Source of the DNA: Brevibacterium siliguriense
GTDB lineage: Bacteria; Actinomycetota; Actinomycetes; Actinomycetales; Brevibacteriaceae
Direction: 5' to 3'
DNA: 64,000 bases
NCBI RefSeq assembly: GCF_900105315.1
Contig: NZ_LT629766.1
Span: forward strand, 1,116,001-1,180,000
The notes beneath the pieces were generated by a model. The model was not told where the DNA came from. It made no database searches and worked only from the letters and a program-made list of their open reading frames with translations. This document shows, piece by piece, positions 8,490 through 21,179 of this stretch (its first letter is position 1; each line of letters opens with the position of its first letter). The position numbers and the translations under genes were made by a program.

Positions 8490-9876
8490 CACCACCCCGG
8501 CACGCCGATCTGCCGGTCGCCGCGCCTATGTGCTCAAGATGTACCCGCGGTTCTCCGAGACCTTCATCGTCTCCGAGATCCTCGCACGCGAAGCCGCCGG
8601 AGAGGACCTCGTGATCTTCTCCCTGCGCCCGAGCACGGACGCCCGCTTCCACCCCGAACTCGCCCGTGTCCGCGCCGAGGTCATCCACATCGACCGGCCC
8701 TCGAGCGCCCGCAGCTTCTGGCAGACCTTCGCCGAGGTCGCAGCGGAACCGCGCATGGCTGCGGCAGTGCCGGACCACCTCGGCGACCTCGTGGACCTGG
8801 GCCACGATGATGCGATCCAAGCCCTCACCCTCGCCCGTCTGGCGCTCGACCACGATGTGACGCACCTGCACGCACACTTCGCGTCGGTGGCGACGACTGT
8901 GGCCCGGGCCGCCTCGGCGCTGACGGGGATCCCGTATTCCTTCACCACGCATGCGAAGGACATCTTCCACGAAGATGTCGTGCTCACCGACCTGGCCCGC
9001 AAGACCGCTGATGCGGACCACGTGATCGCAATCAGCGAATTCAACCGCCGCTACCTGACGACCGTGCTCGGACCCGAGCTGGCCGACCGGGTCGTCGTCG
9101 TGCGCAACGGCCTCGAACTCGATCGCTTCCCCTACCGGCTCCGGCAGGGAGCAATGGGTGAGGCTCCCTCACTGCTGGCCGTCGGCCGACTCGTCGAGAA
9201 GAAGGGATTCACCCACCTCCTCGACGCGCTCGCCCGCCTCCGCGGCGAGGGAACGAGCTGCCACCTCGATCTCGTGGGCACCGGCCCCCTGGAGGAACAG
9301 CTGCGCGCGCAGTCCCGCAGGCTCGGACTCGACGACCTCGTCACCTTCCACGGAGCGCTGACCCAGGCCGAGGTCCGTGACATGCTCACCGACCACGACA
9401 TCCTCGTCGCCCCGTTCGTCATCGGCTCCGACGGCAACGCCGACGGCCTGCCCACCGTGCTGCTGGAGGGCATGGCCACCGGCATTCCCTGCATCGCCGG
9501 CACCGTCACCGCGGTGCCCGAGGTCATCGACCACGGCTGCACCGGATGGCTCGTCGACGGCACCGATGTGGCGAACATCGCCTCCACCATCGCCGAGGTG
9601 GTCGTCGCATTCCGTACGGATCCCGCCGGAATCCGCGCCGTCACCGATGCCGCCCGTGACCGCGTGAGCCGACTGCACGATTCGACCGTCCAAGCCGAGC
9701 AGCTCGGACGTCTCGCGGAGGCGGCCGCCGACCGCGCTGCCAACCGGGCCGGTGCCGCGGGCGGTTCGGCAGGCGCATCCGCCGCCTCCGGAGCCGTCGA
9801 ACCTCACACCGAGGCCATGGAGACCGACGCAGCGAACACAGTCCCGACGGTCCGTGAGATGGAGTCAGTGTCATGA
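8479..9876 (+). CDS. GT4-family glycosyltransferase
   Basis: A 465-residue retaining GT-B enzyme. The N-terminal domain begins AYVLKMYPRFSETFI, typical of GT4 proteins of surface-glycan loci. The C-terminal domain has LLAVGRLVEKKGF (about residue 230) and the donor-site segment DGLPTVLLEGMATGIP (about 330). I chose the ATG at 8479 because GAGGAG precedes it by seven bases. It overlaps both neighbours. The final 60 residues are Ala/Gly-rich. It probably adds one sugar in the pathway ending with the ABC exporter. Confidence 0.85.
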   Translation: MLSDTTPARRSAGRRAYVLKMYPRFSETFIVSEILAREAAGEDLVIFSLRPSTDARFHPELARVRAEVIHIDRPSSARSFWQTFAEVAAEPRMAAAVPDHLGDLVDLGHDDAIQALTLARLALDHDVTHLHAHFASVATTVARAASALTGIPYSFTTHAKDIFHEDVVLTDLARKTADADHVIAISEFNRRYLTTVLGPELADRVVVVRNGLELDRFPYRLRQGAMGEAPSLLAVGRLVEKKGFTHLLDALARLRGEGTSCHLDLVGTGPLEEQLRAQSRRLGLDDLVTFHGALTQAEVRDMLTDHDILVAPFVIGSDGNADGLPTVLLEGMATGIPCIAGTVTAVPEVIDHGCTGWLVDGTDVANIASTIAEVVVAFRTDPAGIRAVTDAARDRVSRLHDSTVQAEQLGRLAEAAADRAANRAGAAGGSAGASAASGAVEPHTEAMETDAANTVPTVREMESVS

Positions 9877-11155
9877 GAATCGCCTATGTCCTCCTCGACC
9901 CCGGCATCGGAGTCTTCGGCACCAAGGGTGCCAGCGTCCATGTCCAGGAAGTCGTGCGCACCTTCCGCGCACTCGGCCACGAGGTCAGCATCTTCTGCAC
10001 CCGTACCGATGACGATGTGCCCACCGACCTCGCCGATATCGACGTCACCCGACTCGAGGTGCCGCGCGGTCTCGACCGCTCCCAGCGTGAGATCGCCCTG
10101 CTGCGCCTGTCCGATTTGCTCGCCGACTTGGTCACGGACACGGTGGCTGCCTCGGGGCAGGGATTCGACCTCGTCTACGAACGCTATTCTCTGTTCTCCA
10201 CCGCCGGCGCACGGATCAGTCAGCGCCTCGACGTGCCCCTGATCATGGAGGTCAATGCGCCTCTGCTCGAGGAACAGCGGACCCACCGCGGACTCGTCCA
10301 TGCCGAACATGCGGCCCGCGCCACCGCTGCCGGTTTCGCCGGAGCCGCACGCATCGTCTGCGTGAGCGAACTCGTCGCCGACTGGGTGCGCACCGACTAT
10401 CCCGGCCTTGACGATGTCAGCGTCGTCCCGAACGGAGTGAACACACAACGCATCACTCCACGCAACGGCGCCGGCTACCTCGGCGATGGAACCTCTCAGC
10501 AGCACGGCCCGGTGCGGATCGGGTTCGTCGGCACGCTCAAACCCTGGCACGGCACGGATCGGCTCATCGCCGCCTGCGCCGGACTGGTCGGGGACTTCCG
10601 CGTCGACATCGTCGGCCACGGTCCCGAAGCCGAGGCGCTCGAGAACCAAGTGCGCAGGCTCGGGCTGGGACGGCACGTACGCTTCCACGGAGCGCTGGCG
10701 CCGGAAGCCGTGCCAGAGGCGCTGCGCGAGTTCGATATCGCGGTCGCCCCGTACCCGGCGGGTGAGAACTACTTCTCACCTCTCAAAGTCTACGAATACT
10801 TGGCGGCAGGGCTGCCGGTCATCGCATCAGGCGTCGGCGCGATCCCCGGCTTACTCGCAGACACCGGGGCCGCGATCCTCACCGATCCGGCCGACACCAC
10901 GGACCTCACCCGCGCTCTGCAGAGACTCATCGACGACGCCGAACTGCGGGCGACGATGGGTGGGAGAGCTCGGGAAGAGGCTCTGACCAGCCATTCCTGG
11001 ACCCGCCGGTGCCAACAGATCCTCGCGCCGGTGACAGGCACTACCGCGGTCGAAACTGCAGCCGGTGAAACCGTTGCTGCCGTCGAAACCGGTGCCGCAC
11101 CCATCGATGAGGGCCCGTCCGTGTCGGGACGGCGCCCCGCCTCGGCGGTGAGAGC

Positions 11156-11159
<4 letters not shown>
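9873..11159 (+). CDS. GT4-family glycosyltransferase
   Basis: A 428-residue GT4 enzyme starting MRIAYVLLDPGIGVFGTKG, the glycine-rich acceptor-side loop of the family. The second domain shows IGFVGTLKPWHGTDRL and the donor-binding segment APYPAGENYFSPLKVYEYLAAGLPVIAS with the usual EX7E-like spacing. It overlaps the preceding and following genes by ATGA, which implies coupled translation and fixed stoichiometry in the cluster. The Thr/Ala-rich tail (from about residue 390) looks disordered. Sugar specificity cannot be read. Confidence 0.85.
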
Positions 11160-13053
<1,894 letters not shown>

Positions 13054-13057
<4 letters not shown>

Positions 13058-15510
13058 CCGCATCGATCTCCGATCCAGTGGGCGACTGTGTGGACACACG
13101 GTTCGCCCTGCTGCCCTATATCGACGAACTGCGATCGGCCGAGGGCCTCTCCCGGCGTCTCGGCTTCGCGGTTCGGCCCCGCCGGATCCGTGTCAAACCG
13201 GGGCAGAGCGCCATCGTCGCGTGGCAGCGGGAGGAGCGCGGCCGCCTCGGCGAGTTCGAGGACTGGGGTTTCACTGCGGTGATGACGAGTCCGGACAAGC
13301 TCGCCAATGCGCGACGGCGGGCCGCTCGGCACGGGCAGGAACTGACTGTCCACGAGGCGGCCGACTCGCTTTCGGTTGGCGACCCCTGTGCGGCTGGCGC
13401 GACCGGCGCCGTGCTGGTCAGCGGCGGCGTGTTGGCTGACCCCAGGATCGGCAAGCAAGTCGCGCGGACGCTCGACCACCTCGGCGGGGATCTGGAGATC
13501 ATCGGATACAACCCTGCCAGGCGGCTGCTGCTCAAGCACACCCCGGTCGACGGGGTGCCGGAGCTCGTGAGGATCGCCGCCGAATCCCAGGTCCACCTCG
13601 CTGAGGCGGCCGAACGGTGGAAGCGGGCGGAGCTGCCGAGCCTGCCGGTCGAGTTCGTCGGAGGGCATGACACGGCCACCCGCTCGCCCTGGTGGGGGGC
13701 CGGTGACCTGCGTAATCGCCCGGATCCGAATATCGCCGAGGAGGTCGGCGTGATCATCGCCGAACTGCACAGAACCGCTGCGGCAGGCCACGACGGTCCG
13801 GCAGATCACGTGGGCCGACCGGTAACGGAAGCGGGCGGTCCGGCAGAAAGCGCGGCCACCTCGGCGGGGGAGGACGGAGGTGCGATCGGCTCTCCGATCT
13901 CCCAACTCGAGACCGTCAGCCGGTCACTGGTTCGCCTGCTCCCGGAGCGGGAGACGGACATCGCTGGACTGCTTGCCGAACTGAGCCGACGCCTCGGGGC
14001 GAGCCGGGAACTGCGGGAGATCCATGGCGACCTCAGCCCCGACCAGGTGCTTCTGGCGAATTCCGAGTGCCGGATCATCGACCTCGATCGAACCGGGTAT
14101 GGGCCGGTCGGGGTGGATCTGGGGCGGTGGATCGCTGCCTGCCGAGTCGACCCCGAGTTGAATGGACTCGAACGGTCGTTCCTCGACGGCTACCGTTGCG
14201 CGGGCGGCGAGGTGGGCGACCTGGGTGCCTGGACGGCATGGGCGATGCTCGTGGCCGCACTCGGACCATGGCGCAGCTGCTCGGCGACCTGGAGAGACGA
14301 GACCAAGAGGATCGTCGACCTCGCACGCTCCGCTCTGGACGGGAACCTAACGACGACGCAGACCGTGAGGAAGCCCGGTGAGACGAAGCGGGCCACGGCT
14401 AGGGCTCCAGCTCTGCACATTCCCGATGCAGTGACGATCGACGGACAGGATCGGACCGTGCGTCGGGCCTGGCCTGCCGGCGACGGCCGTATCGCGTGGG
14501 AGGCGGTGCTTCCAGACTTCGGAATCCGGGTCGGGTACCTCGACGAACACGGTGTGAGGGTCCTCGACGTGGATCGCGACCAGAAGCTGCCGGGACTCGC
14601 TGGGTTGCTCGAATCAGGGGGCACGCTGGTTTCTCACCGGCCAGGCAGACGCGCCGTCGTGCGCCTGGCCGACGGCAGCTTCGCCAAATGTGTCCGCGAC
14701 GGAAAGGCCTCCGACATCCTCGCAGGTCAGCGCAGGGCGGCCGGGTTCCTTCGCGGCTTCGCCCTCCCGCAGGTCCTCCGGTCCGATTCCTCGACCGTTG
14801 TGCTCGGCGCGGTGCCCGGAATCGAACTCCACGAGCCCGTCGAACTCGGCACGGATTGGTCTCGTGCCTGGGCCGAAACCCTCGACGCCTGGGCTCATGC
14901 AGAGGCGCGCCTGTCGCCGGTGGCGTACTCATCGTCGATGCCGATCCATGATGCTGCGGCCGAGGTCGAGGTTCTCCATAACTGGCGTGAGCGCGCTCGC
15001 CCCCTGCTCGAAACCGCGGTCAGCGCGCGGGCACAGACGCTGCACCAGGCGCCGCCACTGCACCAGACGCAGACCCTGCTGGCGGATCTGGACGCACTCC
15101 TCGCGGAGATCGCGGCCGAACTCGACGACGGGGCCGCCTCGGCGAGGGAAAAATCGATCGGACTCATCCACCGGGATCTGCACGACAAGCAGATCATGTG
15201 GGACCCGATCGCCGGACCGGGACTGCTCGACGTCGACACGGCGTGCCTGGGTGAACGCGCACTCGATCTCGGCAACCTCCGCGCGCACGCCCGATGGCGC
15301 ACCGCGCAGGGACTGTGGACCCCTGCCGAGTCGGCCGTGGTCATCGACGAGATCGCCCGGGTCGCCTCGGTGACAGGGATCGACCCGGCCAGGGTGAGCG
15401 CATATGAAAGGGCCACCCTCATTCGGCTCGCCTGCGTCTACGCTTTCCGGCCGCCTTGGCACGACCGGATCGGGTGGCTGCTCGAAACGGCACGGTCACT
15501 GCGGGACTGA
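13054..15510 (+). CDS. Tandem APH-fold phosphotransferase, 818 residues
   Basis: An unusually long protein with two aminoglycoside-phosphotransferase-like domains. The first has catalytic loop HGDLSPDQ (His near 324) and metal loop DLDRTG (near 343). The second has HRDLHDKQ (near 706) and DVDTAC (near 726). Both keep the HxDxxxxN/Q-type catalytic Asp and the metal-binding Asp, so both may be active. Single APH proteins are usually 250-350 residues. The ATG overlaps the exporter stop by ATGA. It ends the glycan operon and may phosphorylate the product, an intermediate or a sugar precursor (inference). Confidence 0.8.
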
Positions 15511-15563
15511 GGAAATGGGCGCAGCGGGGCTGGCGCAGTCGTCCTATCGGCCGCGTCGTCGCC

Positions 15564-16604
15564 TCACTCGGCGGTGCTGCGGCGGGCGTCTCCCCAGATG
15601 TCGACGCCGGAATCGACGGCGAACTCGTCAATCGCCCTCAGCTCTTCATCGCTCAAGGGCGCGGCGTCGAGGGCCGCGACATTGTGCTCGAGCTGTTCGA
15701 CCCGGCTGGCTCCGATGACCAGCGACGACACTCGCTCATCGCGCAGCGCCCAGGCCAACGCCATCTGAGCCAGGGACTGACCGCGGGCAGCGGCGATGTC
15801 GTTCAGCGACCGGATCCGGGAGAGGTTGTCGGCGCTGAGGAACCCGTCCTTGAACGACGGCTTCGCCTTTCCGGCCCGCGAATCGTCTGGAACTCCACCG
15901 AGATACTTGTCCGTGAGCAGGCCCTGGGCGAGCGGGGAGAAGCAGATGACGCCGAGTCCCTCGTCGTCCGTGGTCGCGAGCAGCCCGTCATCTTCGATCC
16001 ACCGGTTGATCATCGAGTACGACGGCTGGTGGATGAGCAGGGGAGTGCCCAGGTCGCGAGCGATCTGCGAAGCCCGGGCCGTATCGGCTGCCGAGTATGA
16101 GGAGATGCCTGCGTAGAGGGCACGACCCGACCGCACCGCGGTGTCGAGCGCGCCTATCGTCTCCTCGAGAGGCGTCGAAGCATCGGGGCGGTGGGAGTAG
16201 AAGATGTCGACATAGTCGAGGCCCATCCGGCGCAAGGACGCATCAAGGCTGGCCAGCAGGTATTTGCGGCTGCCGCCGGGACCACCATAGGGGCCGCCGT
16301 GCATGTTCCAGCCAGCCTTCGTCGAGATGATGAGCTCATCGCGGTAGGGGTGGAGGTCTTCGCGCAGCAGTCGGCCGAAGTTCGTCTCCGCCGAGCCCGG
16401 AGGCGGACCGTAGTTGTTCGCCAGGTCGAAGTGCGCGATGCCCATGTCGAAGGCCCGACGGACGATGTCGCGTTGGTTCTGGAAAGCGACGTCGTCGCCG
16501 AAGTTGTGCCACAGTCCCAGCGACAGGGCGGGAAGGACGAGTCCGGACCGGCCGACCGGGCGGAAGGTCATCGAATCGTAGCGGTTCTCGGCGGCTTGGT
16601 ACAC
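15564..16604 (-). CDS. Aldo/keto reductase, YghZ/GAP-reductase type
   Basis: A 346-residue (beta/alpha)8 oxidoreductase. The catalytic tetrad is visible: Asp60 and Tyr65 (FDLANNYG), Lys96 (STKAG) and His138 (SHRPD). The cofactor tail is IGASRVEQLEHN. The N-terminus (MYQAAENRYDSM...GRSGLVLP) matches the L-glyceraldehyde-3-phosphate reductase/YghZ branch. These are NADPH-dependent aldehyde reductases that detoxify reactive carbonyls. It is a single gene converging on the glycan operon, with no functional link visible. Confidence 0.88.
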   Translation of the reverse strand: MYQAAENRYDSMTFRPVGRSGLVLPALSLGLWHNFGDDVAFQNQRDIVRRAFDMGIAHFDLANNYGPPPGSAETNFGRLLREDLHPYRDELIISTKAGWNMHGGPYGGPGGSRKYLLASLDASLRRMGLDYVDIFYSHRPDASTPLEETIGALDTAVRSGRALYAGISSYSAADTARASQIARDLGTPLLIHQPSYSMINRWIEDDGLLATTDDEGLGVICFSPLAQGLLTDKYLGGVPDDSRAGKAKPSFKDGFLSADNLSRIRSLNDIAAARGQSLAQMALAWALRDERVSSLVIGASRVEQLEHNVAALDAAPLSDEELRAIDEFAVDSGVDIWGDARRSTAE

Positions 16605-16717
16605 GCGTCCTCCTGGGTTGCACGAATGTCTGTGCTCTCAGCCTAGTATGCGTGGACGCAGCCAGAGAGCCGCCGCTGTTCTATCCGGCAGCGTCCTGAT
16701 GACCGCCGGCGGCGAAG

Positions 16718-17380
16718 TCAGGATCGTCCGGCCAGCGTGCACACGCATGCACGATTGCCGTCGGCATCGGAAAGGACGGTGAACGACGGCGCCTGGGACT
16801 CGTCGACGATCGTGCCTCCGGCATCCACCGCGGCCTTGATCCGTTCCGGTGCGACCGCCGCCGGCACGGAGACGTCGACGTGCAGACGCTGGTGCGGAAC
16901 CTCGTGCTCTTCGCAGTCCTGGAACCACAGCAGCGGCATCTGCCCGGCGGGATCTGTGACGTCAGGTCCGGAGACGTTGCTTGCATCCCCGGTCAGGAGC
17001 GCCGCCCAGAACGGGGCGATGGCCTCCTTGTTCGCAGTGTCGAGACCGAGCTCGAGCAGCGCGGGGACACTCGGGTCCGCCTCCACCCCCGCCGAGGCGG
17101 CCAGCTGGCTGATCTGCCCAGCGAGGTTGAGGTCGCGTTCGGTCACGGCGCCGGTGTCGTGGCTGGTCAGTCGGATGTCGACGTGCGGGAACGTCAGGGT
17201 CACATCGGGATGGTGGCCCGCTTCCTCGGCGCGCTCGCCGATGCGTGCGACGAGGTCGAGCCCAGTTGCGAAGTCGCCGGTGAGGAACCGGGCGCCGATG
17301 CAGTCCGGCAGGCCCTGCCAGTCGCCGAGTCCCTTGGAGTCGAGCGCGTCGAGCAGCTTCTGTCCGGTATATGCAGTCAT
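16718..17380 (-). CDS. PCD-like domain fused to VOC domain
   Basis: A 220-residue fusion. The first 100 residues resemble pterin-4a-carbinolamine dehydratase: HHPDV at 56-60, then HVDIRLTSHDTGAVTERD with His74. Residues about 108-220 form a glyoxalase/VOC half-fold (FWAALLTGD... LHVDVSVP... DADGNRACVC). Such fusions are common in actinobacteria and their substrates are unassigned. The PCD histidine triad looks intact. It is monocistronic, facing away from the GntR gene. Confidence 0.8.
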   Translation of the reverse strand: MTAYTGQKLLDALDSKGLGDWQGLPDCIGARFLTGDFATGLDLVARIGERAEEAGHHPDVTLTFPHVDIRLTSHDTGAVTERDLNLAGQISQLAASAGVEADPSVPALLELGLDTANKEAIAPFWAALLTGDASNVSGPDVTDPAGQMPLLWFQDCEEHEVPHQRLHVDVSVPAAVAPERIKAAVDAGGTIVDESQAPSFTVLSDADGNRACVCTLAGRS

Positions 17381-17548
17381 GGCTTCATGCTAAGGACTTT
17401 CTGTTCCCGCGTGAACCCCTCTGCCTCCACCGAATGAGGCATCGCACGGGCTGCAAGTGCGTCGATCAAGCGCAAGCGCGGAAATCGCGTCGTCGGCGAC
17501 GACATATCCGCGCCAACCTTTGAGCGACCGGAAGCCGCAGCTCAAAGT

Positions 17549-17561
17549 AGACCAGTGGTCT
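17549..17561. promoter_or_regulatory. Candidate GntR operator
   Basis: AGACCA-g-TGGTCT is a perfect 6-bp dyad with a one-base spacer, 36 bp before the GTG of the GntR gene. It uses the same half-site bases as HutC/DasR-type operators of amino-sugar regulators but in inverted order. It is probably the autoregulatory operator of the MurNAc operon. Confidence 0.5.
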
Positions 17562-17596
17562 TGATTTCGTGATGTGTCCTGTGCCTCAATAGGGGT

Positions 17597-18397
17597 GTGA
17601 CGAAATTCCATGCGATCCGCGACCAGCTCCTCGACCGACTCGAGGGCATGGCCGCCGGTGAGCAGTTCCCGCCAGAACGACAGCTCGCCGAGACCCTGGG
17701 CATCTCGCGGATGACCCTGCGCCGAGCCATCGACGAACTCGTCGCCAAGGGCATGGTCCGCAGACGTCACGGCACGGGCGTGTTCGCCCTCGGCCCGAAA
17801 CTCGACCAGCCGCTGGCAGCAAGCTCCTTCACCGAAGACATGATCGCCCGCGGAATGCGCCCCGGGTCCCATATCCTCAGCTTCGACACCGCTCCGGCAG
17901 GTGCTCATATCGCCCGGAGACTCCACATCGCTGAAGGTGATCGGGTCATTGCGATCCTGCGTCTGCGCCTGGCCGATGACGAACCGATCGCCCTTGAAGA
18001 ACTCCACGTCCCCTCAGCCCTCGTCCCGGGGCTGAGCGCCGACGACCTCGAGAACCAGTCCTTCTACGAACTGCTGCGCCGCAACTTCGGCATCAGCCTC
18101 AACCACAGCGTGCAGACGATCGAACCGACCCTCCTCGACGCAGGCGAAGCTCAACACCTCGGCGTCGACGAACTCTCACCGGCACTGCTGTTCGAGCGCA
18201 TCTCCCGCGGCGCCGACGACCGGCCATTCGAATTCGTCCGCTCCGTCTACCGCGGCGACCGGTACAAGGTCCGCACCGAACTCACCATCCCCGCCCCGCC
18301 GGTCACCAGTCTGACGGTTCCAGCCGACGCCGACCCCACCACAGACGCCGCTCCCACATCCACAGTCCCCGCACACACAGGAGGAGAGCAGCCATGA
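17597..18397 (+). CDS. GntR/HutC-family regulator with UTRA domain
   Basis: A 266-residue regulator with a GTG start. The winged helix occupies about residues 1-70 (PPERQLAETLGISRMTLRRAID is the helix-turn-helix). The UTRA effector domain runs from about 80 to 235, with the conserved IAILRLRLADDEPIALEE strand pair. It overlaps anmK by ATGA, so it is the first gene of the amino-sugar operon. HutC-group members near MurQ/NagK genes usually sense phosphorylated amino sugars; MurNAc-6-P or GlcNAc-6-P is my inferred ligand. The C-terminal 30 residues are low-complexity. Confidence 0.88.
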   Translation: MTKFHAIRDQLLDRLEGMAAGEQFPPERQLAETLGISRMTLRRAIDELVAKGMVRRRHGTGVFALGPKLDQPLAASSFTEDMIARGMRPGSHILSFDTAPAGAHIARRLHIAEGDRVIAILRLRLADDEPIALEELHVPSALVPGLSADDLENQSFYELLRRNFGISLNHSVQTIEPTLLDAGEAQHLGVDELSPALLFERISRGADDRPFEFVRSVYRGDRYKVRTELTIPAPPVTSLTVPADADPTTDAAPTSTVPAHTGGEQP

Positions 18398-19637
18398 TCA
18401 TCGCCGGACTCATGACCGGAACCTCCGCCGATGGCCTCGACCTCGTCATCGCCGAATTCATGCCCGACCCCACCGTCGGCTCCGACCTCGTCGGCGCGGA
18501 TCCCACCACACTGACCGTGCGGATCCTCGCCGAACGCGAAACCCCGTTCGACGTCGAACTCTCCGCCGACATCCTCCGCCTCCTCGAACCCGCCGACATT
18601 CCGCTGTCCCTGGTCAGCAGCATCGACGCCCGGCTCGGACGCTTCTGTGCCGAAGCTCTGTCCGAACTCTGCACCGCCCATGACCTTTCACCCGACCTCG
18701 TCGTCAGCCACGGACAGACGGTCAGACACGACATCACCGACGGACAGGTCACCTCGACCCTCCAGCTCGGGCAGCCGGCCTTCATCGCCGAACGACTGGG
18801 CGTTCCAGTGCTCTCCGATGTCCGCTCCCGCGACGTCGCGGCCGGGGACAGGGAGCCCCGCTCGTCGGGCTGCTCGATTCCCTTTTGCTCTCCGACGTCG
18901 AGGCTCCGACCGCAGTGCTCAACCTCGGCGGAATCGCGAACATCACCGTCATCACTCCCGGTCAGGACCCCATCGCCTTCGACACCGGCCCGGCCAACGC
19001 CCTCATCGACATCCTCGCCCGCCGCATCACCGACGGCCGGCAGAGCTATGACCGCGATGGCGCACTCGCCGCAGCCGGCACCGTCGACGATGACCTGCTC
19101 ACCGCGCTCCTCACCGAGCCCTTCTACGGACGCCCGGCCCCGAAATCGACCGGCAAGGAACTCTTCCACGCCGCCTATCTCGATTCATTCCTCGAATCCC
19201 ATCCCCACCTCGGCGAGCATGATCAGATCGCCACGGTCACAGCGCTGACCGCGCGCACCATCGCCGAGGCGCTCCGACTTCACGAAGTCACCACCGTCAT
19301 CGCCTCGGGAGGTGGGACGAGGAATCCGGAACTCATGCGCCGCCTCGGCGAGGAACTGGGCGAGGGCGTGACTCTCACGAGCACGGATGACGCTTTCGGA
19401 CTGCCCGAAGGAAGCAAGGAAGCGCTGCTCATGTCTCTCCTCGGATGGCTGAGCTGGCACGGACTCGACGGCACCGCGCCGAGCCTGACCGGGGCGACCG
19501 GACCGCGTATCGCGGGTCGGTTCACTCCCGGTGACGGGCCGCTGCACCTGCCCGAACCCCTCCACCGACGGCCCACCCGGCTGAGGCTGACGGACGCAAA
19601 CTCACCGACGGAACCCGACACACTCCACACCCCCTAA
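18394..19637 (+). pseudogene. anmK: Anhydro-N-acetylmuramic acid kinase, frameshifted
   Basis: The coding potential of AnmK, which phosphorylates 1,6-anhydro-MurNAc to MurNAc-6-P, is split between two frames. The first part (GLMTGTSADGLD near residue 5, then SHGQTVRHD and GQPAFIAERLG) reads correctly to about 18843. The second part (VLNLGGIANIT, FDTGPAN, SGGGTRNPELM) reads in the next frame to 19637. The break is in the run of four Gs at 18844-18847; five Gs would restore GGQGAPLVG and one ORF of family length. Either a real single-base deletion or a sequencing error; the rest of both parts looks undecayed. Confidence 0.85.
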
Positions 19638-19664
19638 CAAGACACCCCCAACAAGGAGAGACCA

Positions 19665-21179
19665 ATGCAGATCATCGACCTCCTGGTGATCATCGCCTAT
19701 CTCGTCGCGACGGCGTGGCTGGGACTGGCGCTGAGCGGAAAGCAGAGCAGCCTCAAGGGCTACTTCCTCGGCGGGCGCGACCTGCCGTGGTGGGCCGTCT
19801 GCCTGTCCGTCGTCGCCACTGAGACGAGCGCACTCACCGTCATCGGCATCCCCGTCATGAGCTACCTCGGCGACCTCAACTACCTGCAGCTGGGACTCGG
19901 CTACATCCTCGGCCGCGTCATCGTCGCCTACTTCATGCTGCCGCGCTACTACGACGGTGAGATGATCACCGCCTACGCCTACCTCGGCAAACGCTTCGGC
20001 CAGTCGACGCAGACCACGGCCGGCGTGACGTTCCTCTTCACCCGACTGCTCGCCGACGGCATCCGCGTGCTCGCCGCGGCCATCCCGCTCAAGGTCATCC
20101 TCGACGGGCTCGGCATCCACACGAACTACTTCGTCATCATCGTCGTCCTCTCGCTGGTCACGATCGTGTACACGTTCATCGGCGGTATCAAGGCCGTGGT
20201 CTGGGTCGACGTGGCACAGATGATCCTCTACGTCCTCGGCGGGATCCTCGCGATCATCATCATCTCCGCATCGATCGGCGGTGGCTGGTTCGCCGAGGCG
20301 GTCGAAGCCGGAAAGACGAATATCTTCGTCTTCGAGGGCAATCCGATCTCTGCAGACACCTCGTTCATTCCCTCGGTGCTCGGCGGTGCCGTGTTCGCCA
20401 TGGCCTCGCACGGGTCCGATCAGCTCATCGTTCAGCGGCTGCTGTCGTGCCGGTCGAAGATCGAGGCGCAGAAGGCCCTCATCACCTCGGGCTTCGTCGT
20501 GGTCGTTCAGTTCGCGATCTTCCTCCTCGTCGGACTGGCGCTGTGGGCGTACTACGATCACGCGCTGCCGGCAGACCTCGGTCTGACCCGCGACGACGAG
20601 ATCTTCCCGCTGTTCATCATCGAAGGCCTGCCCACGGGAATCTCCGGACTGATGCTGGCCGGCATCCTCGCCGCCGCGATGTCGACGCTGTCCTCGTCGC
20701 TGTCGGCCCTGTCGTCATCGACGGTCAACGACGTGTACGCGAAGTTCAAACGCACCCCGATGACCGACGAGCAGGGATTCAAGGTCGGCCGCTGGGCGAC
20801 GATCGGCTGGGGCATCGCGTTCATCCTGCCCGCTACGGTCTTCGAATCCGACTCCGGCAACATCGTCATCCTCGCACTCGGCATCGCCGGAATCACCTAC
20901 GGCGGTCTGCTCGGTGCCTTCGTCTTCGGCATCGTCAACAAACGGGCCCGGGCCGTCGATGCGAACATCGCCTTCGCCCTCGCCGTGGCCGTCAACGCGT
21001 TCTTCTTCGTCATGGAGAAGTACGTCACCGGAGAGGTATGGGTGGCGTGGCAGTGGTACCCGCTGCTCGGCATCATCGTCACCTTCATCGTCGGCGGCCT
21101 GCTCGGCCTGCGCCACAAGACGAAGGTCGTCGAAGAGCCCACCACCCCCGCCGAGGCGGAAGGAAGCACCCGTCCATGA
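19665..21179 (+). CDS. Sodium:solute symporter (SSS family)
   Basis: A 504-residue protein with about 13 helices. Family features include FLGGRDLPWWAVCLSVVATETSALT in helices 1-2 and the AAAMSTLSSSLSALSSS segment in helix 8, which carries the sodium-site serines. It starts after a GGAGAG ribosome site and overlaps murQ by ATGA. SSS carriers next to murQ or nan genes take up sialic acids or other amino sugars; MurNAc or anhydro-MurNAc uptake is inferred from the operon. Confidence 0.87.
   Translation: MQIIDLLVIIAYLVATAWLGLALSGKQSSLKGYFLGGRDLPWWAVCLSVVATETSALTVIGIPVMSYLGDLNYLQLGLGYILGRVIVAYFMLPRYYDGEMITAYAYLGKRFGQSTQTTAGVTFLFTRLLADGIRVLAAAIPLKVILDGLGIHTNYFVIIVVLSLVTIVYTFIGGIKAVVWVDVAQMILYVLGGILAIIIISASIGGGWFAEAVEAGKTNIFVFEGNPISADTSFIPSVLGGAVFAMASHGSDQLIVQRLLSCRSKIEAQKALITSGFVVVVQFAIFLLVGLALWAYYDHALPADLGLTRDDEIFPLFIIEGLPTGISGLMLAGILAAAMSTLSSSLSALSSSTVNDVYAKFKRTPMTDEQGFKVGRWATIGWGIAFILPATVFESDSGNIVILALGIAGITYGGLLGAFVFGIVNKRARAVDANIAFALAVAVNAFFFVMEKYVTGEVWVAWQWYPLLGIIVTFIVGGLLGLRHKTKVVEEPTTPAEAEGSTRP

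Noticed and set aside
15511-15563. Long hairpin between the tandem kinase and aldo/keto reductase genes
   Set aside because: Only short, mismatched complementarity is visible; not comparable with the long hairpins elsewhere.
18885-19637. Independent gene for a short AnmK-like protein
   Set aside because: Its TTG start lacks a ribosome site and the protein lacks the N-terminal ATP-binding half; it is the displaced C-terminal part of anmK.
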